A stretch of DNA of 64,000 nt, from the NCBI RefSeq assembly GCF_003732225.1, contig NZ_MOBJ01000006.1, positions 186,001 to 250,000 on the forward strand, read 5' to 3'. The stretch is from Pseudomonas brassicacearum. GTDB taxonomy: Bacteria > Pseudomonadota > Gammaproteobacteria > Pseudomonadales > Pseudomonadaceae. Below the pieces are notes generated by a model, which was not told the origin of the DNA, made no database searches, and saw nothing but the letters and a program-made list of their open reading frames with translations. The translations under genes were made by a program, and so were the position numbers. Each line of letters starts with the position of its first letter. Position 1 is the stretch's first letter. Shown here piece by piece: positions 32,712 to 42,600 of this stretch.

Positions 32712-34022
32712 TTATTTGGGATAACCCGCGCGCTTCATTTCACGTTCGGTGGTTTGCTGGGCGGCCGCCAGCGCCTGGTCGACCGTGGTCTGGCCGATCA
32801 GCGCAGCAGAGAACAGCTTGCCGACCTGGGTGCCAACCGCCTGGAACTCAGGAATGGTCACCAATTGGATACCGATGTAGGGCACCGGTTTGAGGGTTGG
32901 CTTGCTCGGGTCGGCAACTTTCAGTGACTCCAGCGTGACTTTGGCGAACGGCGCGGCGCTCATGTAGGCCTCGCTGTAGGTCGAGGCGCGGGTGCCAGGC
33001 GGTACGTTGGCGATGCCGTCCTTCTCGGCCACCAGTGCGCCGTACTCTTTGGATGTGGCCCAGGCGCTGAAGGTTTTCGCCGCGTCCTTGGCTTTGGAAC
33101 TGGCGGGGATCGCCAGCGCCCAGGAGTACAACCAGGCCGAGCCTTTGTCGGTCACTTGATGGGGCGCGTAGGTGAAGCCGACATGGTCGCTGACCTTGCT
33201 TTGGGTTTTGTCGGTGACGAACGAGCCTGCGACGCTGGCGTCGACCCAGATCGCGCACTTGCCGCTATTGAACAGTGCGAGGTTTTCGTTGAAACCGTTG
33301 CTGGAAGCACCGGGCGGGCCGGATTTTTTCATAGTGTCGGCGTAGAAGTTCAGCGCATTCTTCCACTCCGGACCGCTGAATTCCGGCTGCCACTTCTCAT
33401 CGAACCAGCGTGCGCCATAGGCATTGGCGATGGTGGTGATCAATGCCATGTTCTCCCCCCAACCGGCCTTGCCGCGCAGGCAGATACCGTACTGCTCCTG
33501 ATCGGGTTTGTTGAGTTTGCCGGCGAATTCACCGATCTGCTCCCAGGTAGGATGCTCGGGCATGGCAAGGCCTGCGTCCTTGAACAGGTCGGTGCGGTAA
33601 TAGGTCATGGAGCTTTCGGCGTAGAACGGCAGGGCGTAGAGCGTGCCCTTGACCGACAGACCTTCACGCACCGAGGGGAATACGTCGTCGAGGGCGTAAC
33701 TGGCAGGTAGATCTTTCATCGGTTCGAGCCAACCCTTGGCGCCCCAGAGTGCGGCTTCGTACATGCCGATAGTCAGCACATCGAACTGGCCGCCCTGGGT
33801 GGCGATGTCAGTGGTCAGGCGTTGACGCAGGACGTTTTCTTCCAGTACCACCCAATTGAGCTTGATCTCCGGGTGCTCGGCCTCGAAGGTTTTCGAGAGC
33901 TTTTGCATGCGGATCATGTCGCTGTTGTTGACGGTGGCAATGGTCAGGGTTTGTGCGCCAAGACTGACGCCGCTGAGGGTCAAGCAGGTGCAGGCAAGCA
34001 GAGCTTTTACAGAGGGTTTCAT
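32712..34022 (-). CDS. mtlE: Mannitol/polyol ABC transporter substrate-binding protein
   Basis: A 436-residue extracellular solute-binding protein. A signal peptide (VKALLACTCLTLSGVSLGAQ) precedes TLTIATVNNSDMIRMQKLSK and FEAEHPEIKLNWVVLEENVL, the usual start of family 1 binding proteins. It catches mannitol, sorbitol or arabitol in the periplasm and hands it to MtlFG. It is the first structural gene of the operon, directly behind mtlR and a REP pair. Confidence 0.93.
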   Translation of the reverse strand: MKPSVKALLACTCLTLSGVSLGAQTLTIATVNNSDMIRMQKLSKTFEAEHPEIKLNWVVLEENVLRQRLTTDIATQGGQFDVLTIGMYEAALWGAKGWLEPMKDLPASYALDDVFPSVREGLSVKGTLYALPFYAESSMTYYRTDLFKDAGLAMPEHPTWEQIGEFAGKLNKPDQEQYGICLRGKAGWGENMALITTIANAYGARWFDEKWQPEFSGPEWKNALNFYADTMKKSGPPGASSNGFNENLALFNSGKCAIWVDASVAGSFVTDKTQSKVSDHVGFTYAPHQVTDKGSAWLYSWALAIPASSKAKDAAKTFSAWATSKEYGALVAEKDGIANVPPGTRASTYSEAYMSAAPFAKVTLESLKVADPSKPTLKPVPYIGIQLVTIPEFQAVGTQVGKLFSAALIGQTTVDQALAAAQQTTEREMKRAGYPK

Positions 34023-34177
34023 CGCGCACTCCTCTTCTGAACCCAGGGGGCAGCAGAAGGACAGTTGTTGTTTTTGTGTCTTCCGGAGGTAGGAAGAATC
34101 TGAGGCTGATTACAGCCTTCAAAACACGCAATGACAAATCGTTGGTAGCACGGGTACTGATACTATTTTGCACATAA

Positions 34178-34245
34178 AAGATCGCAGCCTTCGGCAGCTC
34201 CTACGCGGGCAGTCCTCTGTAGGAGCTGCCGAAGGCTGCGATCTC
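34178..34245. repeat. REP pair, family B, between mtlR and mtlE
   Basis: AAGATCGCAGCCTTCGGCAGCTCCTAC and its inverted copy form a long palindrome of about 27-bp arms. It lies a few bases after the mtlR stop and probably ends or protects the mtlR transcript ahead of the mtlE promoter. Confidence 0.85.
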
Positions 34246-34250
34246 TTGGG

Positions 34251-35156
34251 CTAACCGAGATTTTGCTCAGTCAAACGCTGCACCGCCAGCCGACGGTAAT
34301 GGGAAGGGGTCATGCCTTTGAGTTGCTGAAAGCGCCGGTTGAAGTTGGAAATATTGTTGAAGCCAGACTCGAAACACACATCGGTCACCGGTTTATCGCC
34401 ATCGGCCAGCAACTCGCAGGATTTGCTGATGCGCAAGCGATTGACGAACTCGACAAAACAACGCCCGGTGGCCTGCTTGAAAACCCGGGAGAAATAGGTC
34501 GGCTTCATGCCCAGATACTCGGCGACTTCTTCCAGCGGCAGTTCGCGAGCGTAGTGGGCAAAGATGTAATCCACTGCCCGGTTGGTGCGGTCGATGTTAT
34601 GTTCGTCGGCCAGCTGTGGCGTGGTGGCCCCGGACAGCAACTGGTAATCGTCGCAGGCAACCAACAGCTCCAGCAGAATGAAAAAGTACCCGAGGCGGGT
34701 GACGCCTTTGGAGTCGGCAATCCGCTGCATCAAGTCCATGGCCTGGCGGATTGTGTGTTTACAGCGAAATTCGATGCCGTACTGCGCGCGCTCCAGCAGT
34801 GGCGTCAGGCTCTTGAGTTCGGCAAACACCTGATGGCCGCTGTCGAACAGCTCGTCGGTGAAGTTCACCAGCATGTCTCGCTTGGGCACCACTTCGTCTT
34901 CGGCGACCTGGCTGATCCAGTTGTGGGGCAGGTTGGGACCCGTCAGAAACAGGGTTTCGGGATAGAAGTTGCCAATGTAGTCGCCAATGAACACCTTGCC
35001 CGAGCTTGCGACAATCAGGTGCAGCTCGTATTCCTTATGGAAATGCCAGCGCACCAGCGGGCAAGGAAAACCGTGCTGGCGATAGATGATGGACAACCCG
35101 TTGTGGTCGTCCATCAATTCGTAGGAAGGGTCGGTGACTCTGGCTGCTCGGGTCAT
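34251..35156 (-). CDS. mtlR: AraC-family activator of the mannitol operon
   Basis: A 301-residue AraC-type regulator. The N-terminal cupin-like part (PLVRWHFHKEYELHLIVASS) senses the polyol; the C-terminal pair of helix-turn-helix motifs is EEVAEYLGMKPTYFSRVFKQ and VTDVCFESGFNNISNFNRRF. In P. fluorescens the homologous MtlR activates mtlEFGKDYZ with mannitol, sorbitol or arabitol. Its place directly upstream of mtlE on the same strand fits that system. Confidence 0.92.
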   Translation of the reverse strand: MTRAARVTDPSYELMDDHNGLSIIYRQHGFPCPLVRWHFHKEYELHLIVASSGKVFIGDYIGNFYPETLFLTGPNLPHNWISQVAEDEVVPKRDMLVNFTDELFDSGHQVFAELKSLTPLLERAQYGIEFRCKHTIRQAMDLMQRIADSKGVTRLGYFFILLELLVACDDYQLLSGATTPQLADEHNIDRTNRAVDYIFAHYARELPLEEVAEYLGMKPTYFSRVFKQATGRCFVEFVNRLRISKSCELLADGDKPVTDVCFESGFNNISNFNRRFQQLKGMTPSHYRRLAVQRLTEQNLG

Positions 35157-35236
35157 CTCTGGGCACTTTTATTGTTATTGCGCCCTGATCATGCCTCTTT
35201 AGCGTGGCCTGGCACCAGCCTTTGGGCGTATTTCCA

Positions 35237-36103
35237 TCAGCCTCTGATGTAGGCGCCTTTCATGCTGCTGCCAACCCAGCAGTAGCGCACAATCTCGGAC
35301 TCATCGATGAAATCGGTATTAATGATGCTGCACCGCGTAATCCAGTCGCGGGATGAATGAAACCAGTCATTGATATGGTTCTTTATGTCGATGGGGCCGC
35401 CCAGAAACGTAAAACTGGTTGCCGATAAGGACCACAGGTAAGAGGCGGGATAGACGCTATTCAGTGTGCTGGTTATGTGTGTTTTCAGATCGTCAGCATC
35501 GGTGAATGTGGTTACATTCCATTTGTGCGGGATCTTGTACCCGAAATAGTCCTCGTCGAGATCCCGTGAAGCGGGCGCCCTCATGACAATTCTTTGTAAA
35601 TCACTGATGCGTTTAAGTTCACCGATAGACTTTTCCATGTTCGAGAGTGGAATGATTCTGGGGCCGAGTCTGCGTATCAGTAGATCATTGAAGGCTTTGA
35701 AGTTGAACGGTTTGTCACCGTCACCCAATGCGTGAAAATCAAGAATGATGAACTCGGTTGAGTGTTGCGCGAGAAAACTCAAGACAGCGTCTATCAGTTC
35801 CTCCAGCACCCGGTGGGACTGATGCCCGTTGTGATGGAAGTAGAAAATATCCTGATCACTACCGCGCCTGTATCCCAGGCGGATGTCGAACACCCGTGCC
35901 CCGTTGGATAGCTGCCAGCCAAAGGAATCGTTCTGGCAGGTGGTCCAGTTACCGATAACGACCTCGTAATTGGGGGCTTTTTTATCCATGCCGCAGTTGT
36001 GCGCGCTGGGCCAGATAATGTCAGTGAGCTTCATGAACTGAATATTAAGTACTTCACCCATCCAGCCCTGCTTGTTGATGTGTCCATTAATCATTTGCGG
36101 CAT
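35237..36103 (-). CDS. PI-PLC X-domain-like protein, copy 1
   Basis: A 288-residue protein of the phosphatidylinositol-specific phospholipase C X-domain fold. The first catalytic histidine is H35 in PSAHNCGMD; D73 and R75 lie in VFDIRLGYR; a second histidine group HHNGH lies at 90-94. FIILDFHALGD and the C-terminal SIINTDFIDESEIV complete the barrel. No signal peptide is present. The start at 36103 has GGGAG. It is a tandem paralogue of the next gene. Substrate is unknown; bacterial members cleave phosphoinositides or related glycolipids. Confidence 0.8.
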   Translation of the reverse strand: MPQMINGHINKQGWMGEVLNIQFMKLTDIIWPSAHNCGMDKKAPNYEVVIGNWTTCQNDSFGWQLSNGARVFDIRLGYRRGSDQDIFYFHHNGHQSHRVLEELIDAVLSFLAQHSTEFIILDFHALGDGDKPFNFKAFNDLLIRRLGPRIIPLSNMEKSIGELKRISDLQRIVMRAPASRDLDEDYFGYKIPHKWNVTTFTDADDLKTHITSTLNSVYPASYLWSLSATSFTFLGGPIDIKNHINDWFHSSRDWITRCSIINTDFIDESEIVRYCWVGSSMKGAYIRG

Positions 36104-36269
36104 GGTTACTCCCTGTTTATTAAACTCCCTCCTGTCATCCGTGAAGGGAGAGTGTCGAAATGTTTTGTGATTAAAGTACTTGGAAGGGTAGCAGCGCATT
36201 ACGTTACTTCAAGGCGCTGAAATATTTGCTCAAGAATGGCTATGGCAGGGTACGGAATACTTTTGGTAA

Positions 36270-37124
36270 TTATCGGCGCAGGGCTTGATTTTCGGCAACG
36301 CGATCGGTCGCCATTGCACAGTATGCTACGATCTCGCTTTCATCGAAAAAATCAACATTGATAATACTCGCGTACTCAATAAGCCCGCCGCCGGGAAAGA
36401 ACCAGTCGTTAAGCTCTTTCGTCAGTTTTGCAGGACCTTTGAGCGGGATATAGCTCGTGACGGATAACGACCACGGCGAATTCATTGGGGGGGCCTTCAG
36501 TACATTTCCAATATGCCGACTGATGTCAGCGGTATTAACGATTGCCTCACCCGCCCACTCATGGTGTATGCCAGCCCAGAAATAACGCCCATCAAGATCA
36601 GGGTGATAAGAGGCGGCAACAACCACGCGTCGCCGCTTGTTTGTTTTCAGCTGTTGCACGGTGTGGTGTCGATTCTCCCAAGGGACAAGTCTGGACTCTA
36701 ACCCTGATAGTAACGCTTGATTGAAGCTTTTGTAGTCGAAGTTGACGTCTCCAGTCCCTTCGAGTTGATGAAGGTCGAGAATAATGAATTCATCCGGATT
36801 TTCATTCAGAAAGGCATTCACGGCTGAGACAAGTTCCTTCAGGGACCGGCCAAGAACGTGTCCATGGAATGTCCTGAAACCTGATTGAGCGTTGACAAAC
36901 CTGAGGTCCAGGGCCCTGGCACCGTTCCTCAATTGCCAGAGGAAATCCTGGTTCTGGCACAAGATCCAGTTCGATATCACGGAGTCGTATAAAGGTTGGG
37001 GAAGGCGCCAGTCCATCCCCGAATTATGAGCGCCTGGCCAGATGATTTGGCCAAGGGTCAATGTGTCGATACCGGGTGAGGAACTCATCCAGTTACGGGT
37101 GGCGCGATAATGTGCGTTAGTCAT
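36270..37124 (-). CDS. PI-PLC X-domain-like protein, copy 2
   Basis: A 284-residue paralogue of the downstream gene. Matching positions are H33 in PGAHNSGMD, D73 and R75 in ALDLRF, and H87/H89 in TFHGHVLGRS, then FIILDLHQLEG and SIINVDFFDESEIVAYC. It also lacks a signal peptide. The two copies share layout throughout but differ at many positions, so the duplication is old or they were acquired as a pair. A glycosyltransferase gene lies upstream on the same strand. Confidence 0.8.
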   Translation of the reverse strand: MTNAHYRATRNWMSSSPGIDTLTLGQIIWPGAHNSGMDWRLPQPLYDSVISNWILCQNQDFLWQLRNGARALDLRFVNAQSGFRTFHGHVLGRSLKELVSAVNAFLNENPDEFIILDLHQLEGTGDVNFDYKSFNQALLSGLESRLVPWENRHHTVQQLKTNKRRRVVVAASYHPDLDGRYFWAGIHHEWAGEAIVNTADISRHIGNVLKAPPMNSPWSLSVTSYIPLKGPAKLTKELNDWFFPGGGLIEYASIINVDFFDESEIVAYCAMATDRVAENQALRR

Positions 37125-37313
37125 GTTTATTAAAAGTCCAGATTATAAATAGGTTGGGTGGCCAGTCGCTTTGCGCTGAAGTGCGCAAGCGAGTTGCGGG
37201 TATTTATAAGGTGGGACGTTTAAATAGGCAATGACTTGACATGCCAGGAAAGAGTTCTTCTCGGTATCGGAAAGTTGTCGTGATGTATTGATATTGTTAT
37301 ACGTGCCTCGGTG

Positions 37314-38597
37314 TTAACGGTTTTTCGCTTCAATCCACTGCGCCATGTATTGAGTGCTTTTATGATGATGGTGGCGCAGCATGCTTCCGATAAAATTATC
37401 GCGCCGTAGTTGCTCCAGATTCAGACGACAACTATTGAGTCGATCCACCAGTGCAGGACCATGAGTGTTCCTTTGATAATGGGTGGTCAGTAATTGTGTA
37501 CCGGCCTGCTGAGCCTGTTCCCAACAGGTCCTGTCTGAATAAAGCTCAACAGCGGCGTGTGCCATGGCGCTGGCCGACGTGGCTATCGCGCCAGCCCAAG
37601 GTAAACCGCCGTGCATGCCTTCGGCACCCACAGGCGTGGTGACGTTTGGCGTGCCGCAGAGCATCGCGTCGATAATTTTGCCTTTGATGCCCGCGCCAAA
37701 ACGCAAGGGTGCCAGGCAGATCCGTGCGCTGGACATCACTTGCAGCGCGTCTTCGGCCCAGTTCATTACGTGAAAGCCTTGCGCTGGATTGTGCAAGGCG
37801 GTGGCCTTGGGCGGTGTGTAGGCGCCGTATATATGCAACTGCGCCCCCGGGAGTTGCTGACGAATCAGTGGCCAGAGCGTGGTTTTCATCCAGAGCACCG
37901 CATCCCAGTTAGGGGCGTGGCGGAAATTGCCGATGCTGAGGAAGTGCGCGCGGTCTTCGAACGGTGTGAACGACTGAGTGATCGGGTCGATCATCAGCGG
38001 ACACCAGTGCAGCAACTGGCGTGGCAGTTTGAACTGTTCCACCAGCAATTCGATTTCCACCTGCGAAATCATCAAGTTCAGGTCACAGCGGTACAACGCG
38101 GCAATTTCGCGCTTGGCCAGATCGGTATCGGCCATGAGTTCGAACTCTTCACGCAACGCCGGGGCGAACAACGTGCTGAAGTCATTGGCGTCGTCACTGG
38201 CCTTCAAGCGCTCCTTGAGCCGTTGGTGCCGGGCATGTCGCAAGCTTTGCAGATCAGAGGTCTCAAGTACGCGTAATGCGCCAGGGCAGTGTTTCTCGAC
38301 ACGCCAACCGAACTGCTCTTCCATCATGAACTGATCGAACAGCACAATATCGGGGGCAAGCTCACTGATGAATGCATCGAAACTGCTGTTGTTCAGCTCG
38401 ATGGAGACTTCACGAATACCCAGCTCAGCCAGGTCTGCCTTGTGCTCACCGACACCGGCCGGGCTGCTGAACGTGATGTCCCAGCCTTCCTGCAAAAACG
38501 TTTCAAGGATTTGCATCACGTGACCGCTGGCTGCAGAAGAGCGCGGTTCGGGCCAGACGTAACCAATGACCAGGACTTTGGTTGCAGGCTGACTCAT
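37314..38597 (-). CDS. GT4-type glycosyltransferase
   Basis: A 427-residue GT-B fold enzyme. The N-terminal domain starts VLVIGYVWPEPRSSAASGHV, typical of family 4 acceptors-binding parts; the C-terminal donor domain has LSIGNFRHAPNWDAVLWM, QLHIYGAYTPP and the nucleotide-sugar site APLRFGAGIKGKIIDAMLCG followed by TPVGAEGM. It has no membrane helices. It lies upstream of the PI-PLC pair and divergent from a GntR regulator. Donor and acceptor are unknown; decoration of a surface protein or glycan is possible. Confidence 0.82.
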   Translation of the reverse strand: MSQPATKVLVIGYVWPEPRSSAASGHVMQILETFLQEGWDITFSSPAGVGEHKADLAELGIREVSIELNNSSFDAFISELAPDIVLFDQFMMEEQFGWRVEKHCPGALRVLETSDLQSLRHARHQRLKERLKASDDANDFSTLFAPALREEFELMADTDLAKREIAALYRCDLNLMISQVEIELLVEQFKLPRQLLHWCPLMIDPITQSFTPFEDRAHFLSIGNFRHAPNWDAVLWMKTTLWPLIRQQLPGAQLHIYGAYTPPKATALHNPAQGFHVMNWAEDALQVMSSARICLAPLRFGAGIKGKIIDAMLCGTPNVTTPVGAEGMHGGLPWAGAIATSASAMAHAAVELYSDRTCWEQAQQAGTQLLTTHYQRNTHGPALVDRLNSCRLNLEQLRRDNFIGSMLRHHHHKSTQYMAQWIEAKNR

Positions 38598-38751
38598 AAA
38601 GCGATTCCTTGGAGGCGGGCGGGTCGAAGGGCAAACGAAAAGGGCACAATTAAACCACAGTGACGGTAATACCTGAGGACGGAGGGCGTATTGGCTGGAA
38701 GTTTGTGCGGTCTTGCGTTAGCGTCTTGGCGCTGATTCAAGGACTAATGGA

Positions 38752-39630
38752 ATGACTGAACCCACCACCCTGCAGGTAAAAGTAGCGGCGCAGATTCTTG
38801 CGGCGATCCAGTCCGGCGAACTGGCGCCTGGTAGTCACCTCAAGGAGGTGGAGCTGGCCGAGCGTTTTGGCGTGTCCCGCTCGCCGATTCGGGGCGCATT
38901 GATGTATCTGGCGACCAAAGACCTGGTAGGGAGGTTGCCCCATCAGGGTTTTTGCGTTTTGGAGTCGCCGCTCAGTATCGGTCCGGATAAAGTCAGCTTG
39001 CCGGTAGGGGAAGATGAAGAACTGTATCAGCGCTTGATAGACGATCGTCTGGCGCAGGCCTTGCCGGATCAGGTCATGGAAAGTGATTTGCTAAGGCGTT
39101 ACGGGGCCAGTAAGGCGGTGCTGCGCCGCTGCTTGCTGCGCTTGTCCGATGAAGGCGTGATGCAGCGCAAGCATGGGCATGGCTGGATGTTCCTGCCGAC
39201 CTTGAGCTCAGCAGAAAAGCGCTTCGAAAGTTACCGTTTTCGCATGTTGCTGGAGCCGGCCGGGTTATTGGAGCCGACCTTCAAACTGACTCGTGAGCGG
39301 CTGCAGTGCTGCCGCGAGAAGCAACAGGCGTTACTTGAGGGGGCTCCCGACAGCCTGAGCTTTTTCGAAGCCAATGCTGAGTTTCATGAGCTGCTGGCGC
39401 TGGCATCCGGCAATTCGTTCATTCTGCAGGCCGTGCAGCAACAGAACCGCCTCCGGCGCCTGACCGAATTTCACACGGTGTCTAATCTGGAGCGGGTGAA
39501 AACATCGTGCCGCGAACACTTGCAGATCATCGAAGCGCTGGAGCAGGGTGACCGGGAGTGGGCGTCGACCCTGCTTTATCGGCACTTGAAGGTGGCGAGT
39601 ACGCTCAATGAATTGAGCAAGAGGGACTGA
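38752..39630 (+). CDS. GntR-family regulator with two winged helices and an FCD-like domain
   Basis: A 292-residue regulator. The first winged helix (residues 10-70) has the GntR pattern GELAPGSHLKEVELAERFGV and SRSPIRGALMYL. Residues 95-145 (QVMESDLLRRYGASKAVLRRCLLRLSDEGVMQRKHGHGW) look like a second winged helix. From about 160 comes an all-helical FCD-type effector domain with FFEANAEFHELLALASGN and a later CREHLQIIEAL, the usual metal-ligand stretches. It is divergent from the glycosyltransferase and may control it. Confidence 0.8.
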   Translation: MTEPTTLQVKVAAQILAAIQSGELAPGSHLKEVELAERFGVSRSPIRGALMYLATKDLVGRLPHQGFCVLESPLSIGPDKVSLPVGEDEELYQRLIDDRLAQALPDQVMESDLLRRYGASKAVLRRCLLRLSDEGVMQRKHGHGWMFLPTLSSAEKRFESYRFRMLLEPAGLLEPTFKLTRERLQCCREKQQALLEGAPDSLSFFEANAEFHELLALASGNSFILQAVQQQNRLRRLTEFHTVSNLERVKTSCREHLQIIEALEQGDREWASTLLYRHLKVASTLNELSKRD

Positions 39631-39642
39631 AGCTCAAAGGCT

Positions 39643-42600
39643 TCACGCCCCTTGTCCCAGACCCAGCCGAACGGGTCCTGTTATGCGTTTTCCATTAGCT
39701 TGATTCAACGCTTCGCGCAGTGCGCGAAGGTTTTTTCTAAAGGCCGGAGGATTCGTTTTGGCTTGGCTCAGCAGCGATATGACTGTCGATTGGGAGTCAG
39801 CGTTGAGCATGCCTGGAGCCTCATCCAGAAAACTCCAGATGGTACCTGCATCTTCTCCAATGGGCGGGTTGCGAAGTTTGTTGAGGTCCGCACCTCGAAA
39901 CCGGTTCGTTCCGGAAAAATCGACAAAATCAGGACCTTTACCCAGATTGAGCAGTTGGGATATTTCAGTGCTACCTGGGTTCCCCTTGTCGATGTGGGAG
40001 ATGTCCGCGTAAATAAAGTCCTGTGTGCCCTGGCGGCCATGGGACAGCTCATGATTCATCAAGTCACCAATCCGGCTGTTATCGTATTTCGAGTGCCGGT
40101 AATAGTTATTCAATGAAGCCGGGTCAAACTGAATGAACTTTTCGTGCACGCCATCTGCTGTTGTCGCTGCCTGCCACGCCTTGTAACGATTGGTGTAAAG
40201 CCCACCCATTACATTTTTATCGCCAAGGCTTTCAATGGCAATATTGCGGGTCGATAATTTTTTGTAGTCTTCTTTTATGGAGTTGAGTCCATTCAGAAAC
40301 CACTCGGTCACGTCGTTGGAGTCAGAGCCAAAGAATGCCTTTAACAAAAATTTGCTATCACTATCGATGACTGATTTGTTTAAGGCCTCAATGGCGAAAT
40401 CAACCTTGCGATTCCCGATAGGGATGCCGCTCGCGATGATGGTTTTTGCGTAGCTTTTAGGGACCACTTTACCGAGCAGCGGTACGTGCAGTAAATCATC
40501 GCTGATTCGAAATTCTTTCAAGATGCCGCCTCGCAAGTCTCGATACGTTGTATTTAAGGCATAGAACTGATTGTTCTCGCGAGTTGCCCACACCACGACA
40601 TCGCTTCCGGAGTCTCCCAGCGTTCGTATTGTGCCGCGTACGGTATCAGTGCGATTGGCTGCTTTGATCAAATCATAGGATTGTGCGCTGCCGGTAAGCC
40701 TGCGTAGCTGGAAGGTAGCGGTGTCCATTGCTTCCAATCCGTACTTACCCAATCGTAAGGCGCCTCGTTTCAACAGTTTTGCACCGCCATAAAGCAACTG
40801 TGGAACGCCATCCAACGGGTTGAGAACAGAGACACCTAAAGTGAGACCGACTCTTGCCATGCTGGCAGCTTTTGATGCCGCCGATATGGACTTTGTTGCA
40901 ATACTTGCAATTTTTCCGGCAGCGGCGATGACCACGAAGATCAACGTGGCGGCTTCCAGCGTGCACGCAAGCGCCCCTTCAGACTGTCGCTCCGTATCGT
41001 CTGACAAAATATCCTCAATGCATGCTTTGAACGGAACCAATATATTAAATGCGATCTGCCTACCCTTGTTGATCTGTTCACGTTCCAACTCCAGCTTGGT
41101 TTGCCCCCACGCCTGGTGTTTCAGTTCTTCATAAGTGGCCAGCGGTCGATGTGTTTCGATGAACCTCGCGATAGCACCAAGTTGTTTGTTATGGTGATAA
41201 CTCTGATAGGCACTGCGCTGGCTCTTGTCCGAAGGCGCGGCGGTTGGCAGTACACCGAGTTTTTCTATGACAGCTGTACTCGAAATACCTTCGCGCGGCG
41301 CGACGCCAAGCGTGTAACACTCAACATCAATAGGCAAGTTGAGAGGCGTTACAGGCTTGCTATACGCTTGCGGATTACCGGTAAATGCCAGTCTTGAAGG
41401 CGCGTGATAGGTTCCAGATTCGACGATCAGCCTTGCCAGGTCATTATTCTTTCGATATTGGCGTTGCAGGGTAAACACCTCATAACAACTGACTTTCCCC
41501 TGATAGTATGAACACATCACGACGCCATAACGGCCAGTCGCTGCATCCTTGTCCCTTTGGTTTTCCATAAGGACTGGACGTTGCGTTCCTATGTGTGACA
41601 ACCCGACCGAGTTTGCCGAACTATTATTCTCTACCGCTACAGAGTGGCGAATTGTATAAAAACTGACGTCGCCGCATTGGAAGCTGACTCGATCCTCATA
41701 GGGTACTGATGAAAGGAACAGTTTTATGTTTTCGACGAAGGCGTTCTTGAAGTCGTTGTATAGGGTGTCGAAATTGTCGGAAAATACTTCTTTGACCGGA
41801 TGCAGTGTGCTCAACTTTGGAAATGTTTTATAAATACTTGTGGCGTTGGCTCGGTCCCAAGTGTCACTGACAAGGTCGTGGGACATATATAATTCCACCA
41901 GGGACATGGCTAAATATGACGAGTCACTAAAGAGTAGGTTGTCCAGGAGGGCGCCCGGCAGGAGGAGATTGAATTTTGAGTCGGAATGAACATTCTTGTG
42001 AAAAATTATTTCTTTTTCGAGGAAGTCGCACTCGGGTACAAAAGTCTTAAGTACTTCAAGTGCAACATCTTTTCTGGTGGGCAGGGGAGTAGACAGCACA
42101 TGCGCCGTATGAGCGTATACAGCAATGTATTGCTCATAGGCTAAAACAGCTTTAGCCGAAGTGTTTGTGTCAGGTTGGTTTACAGCATCGGCACTCACAA
42201 TGCCGTTGATTAACGCCCAGTCGAGGATAGGGTCCAGGGTTGTCAGGCTGTGCAGAAGCTCCAGCTGTTTGTTGACAGGATCGATCTCTACGAATTCCAG
42301 TATTTGCGAGTAGGTCATCAAGCGTGAGGATCCTGGCGCGTTCAACTCCGCGAGTGCAACTGCCCGGCGCAAGGTGACCCAGTCGATAGAGCCCAGCAGA
42401 AGGGACTCAGGCAGGTCCTTGACGAGAAACTCGGGTGCGATGCCCGCCAACAATAGGTGCGAGGCCAATGGGGCAGTAGCACTGGATACTTTAAGGTTGT
42501 CAATGAGGTGTCTTTCCAGCTCGGAGTGAACGGTGGAAAGGGATTTCTCAACGTTTTCAGGTGAGTAAATGTCGTAGCCCGCGACATGCTTTCCAGATGT

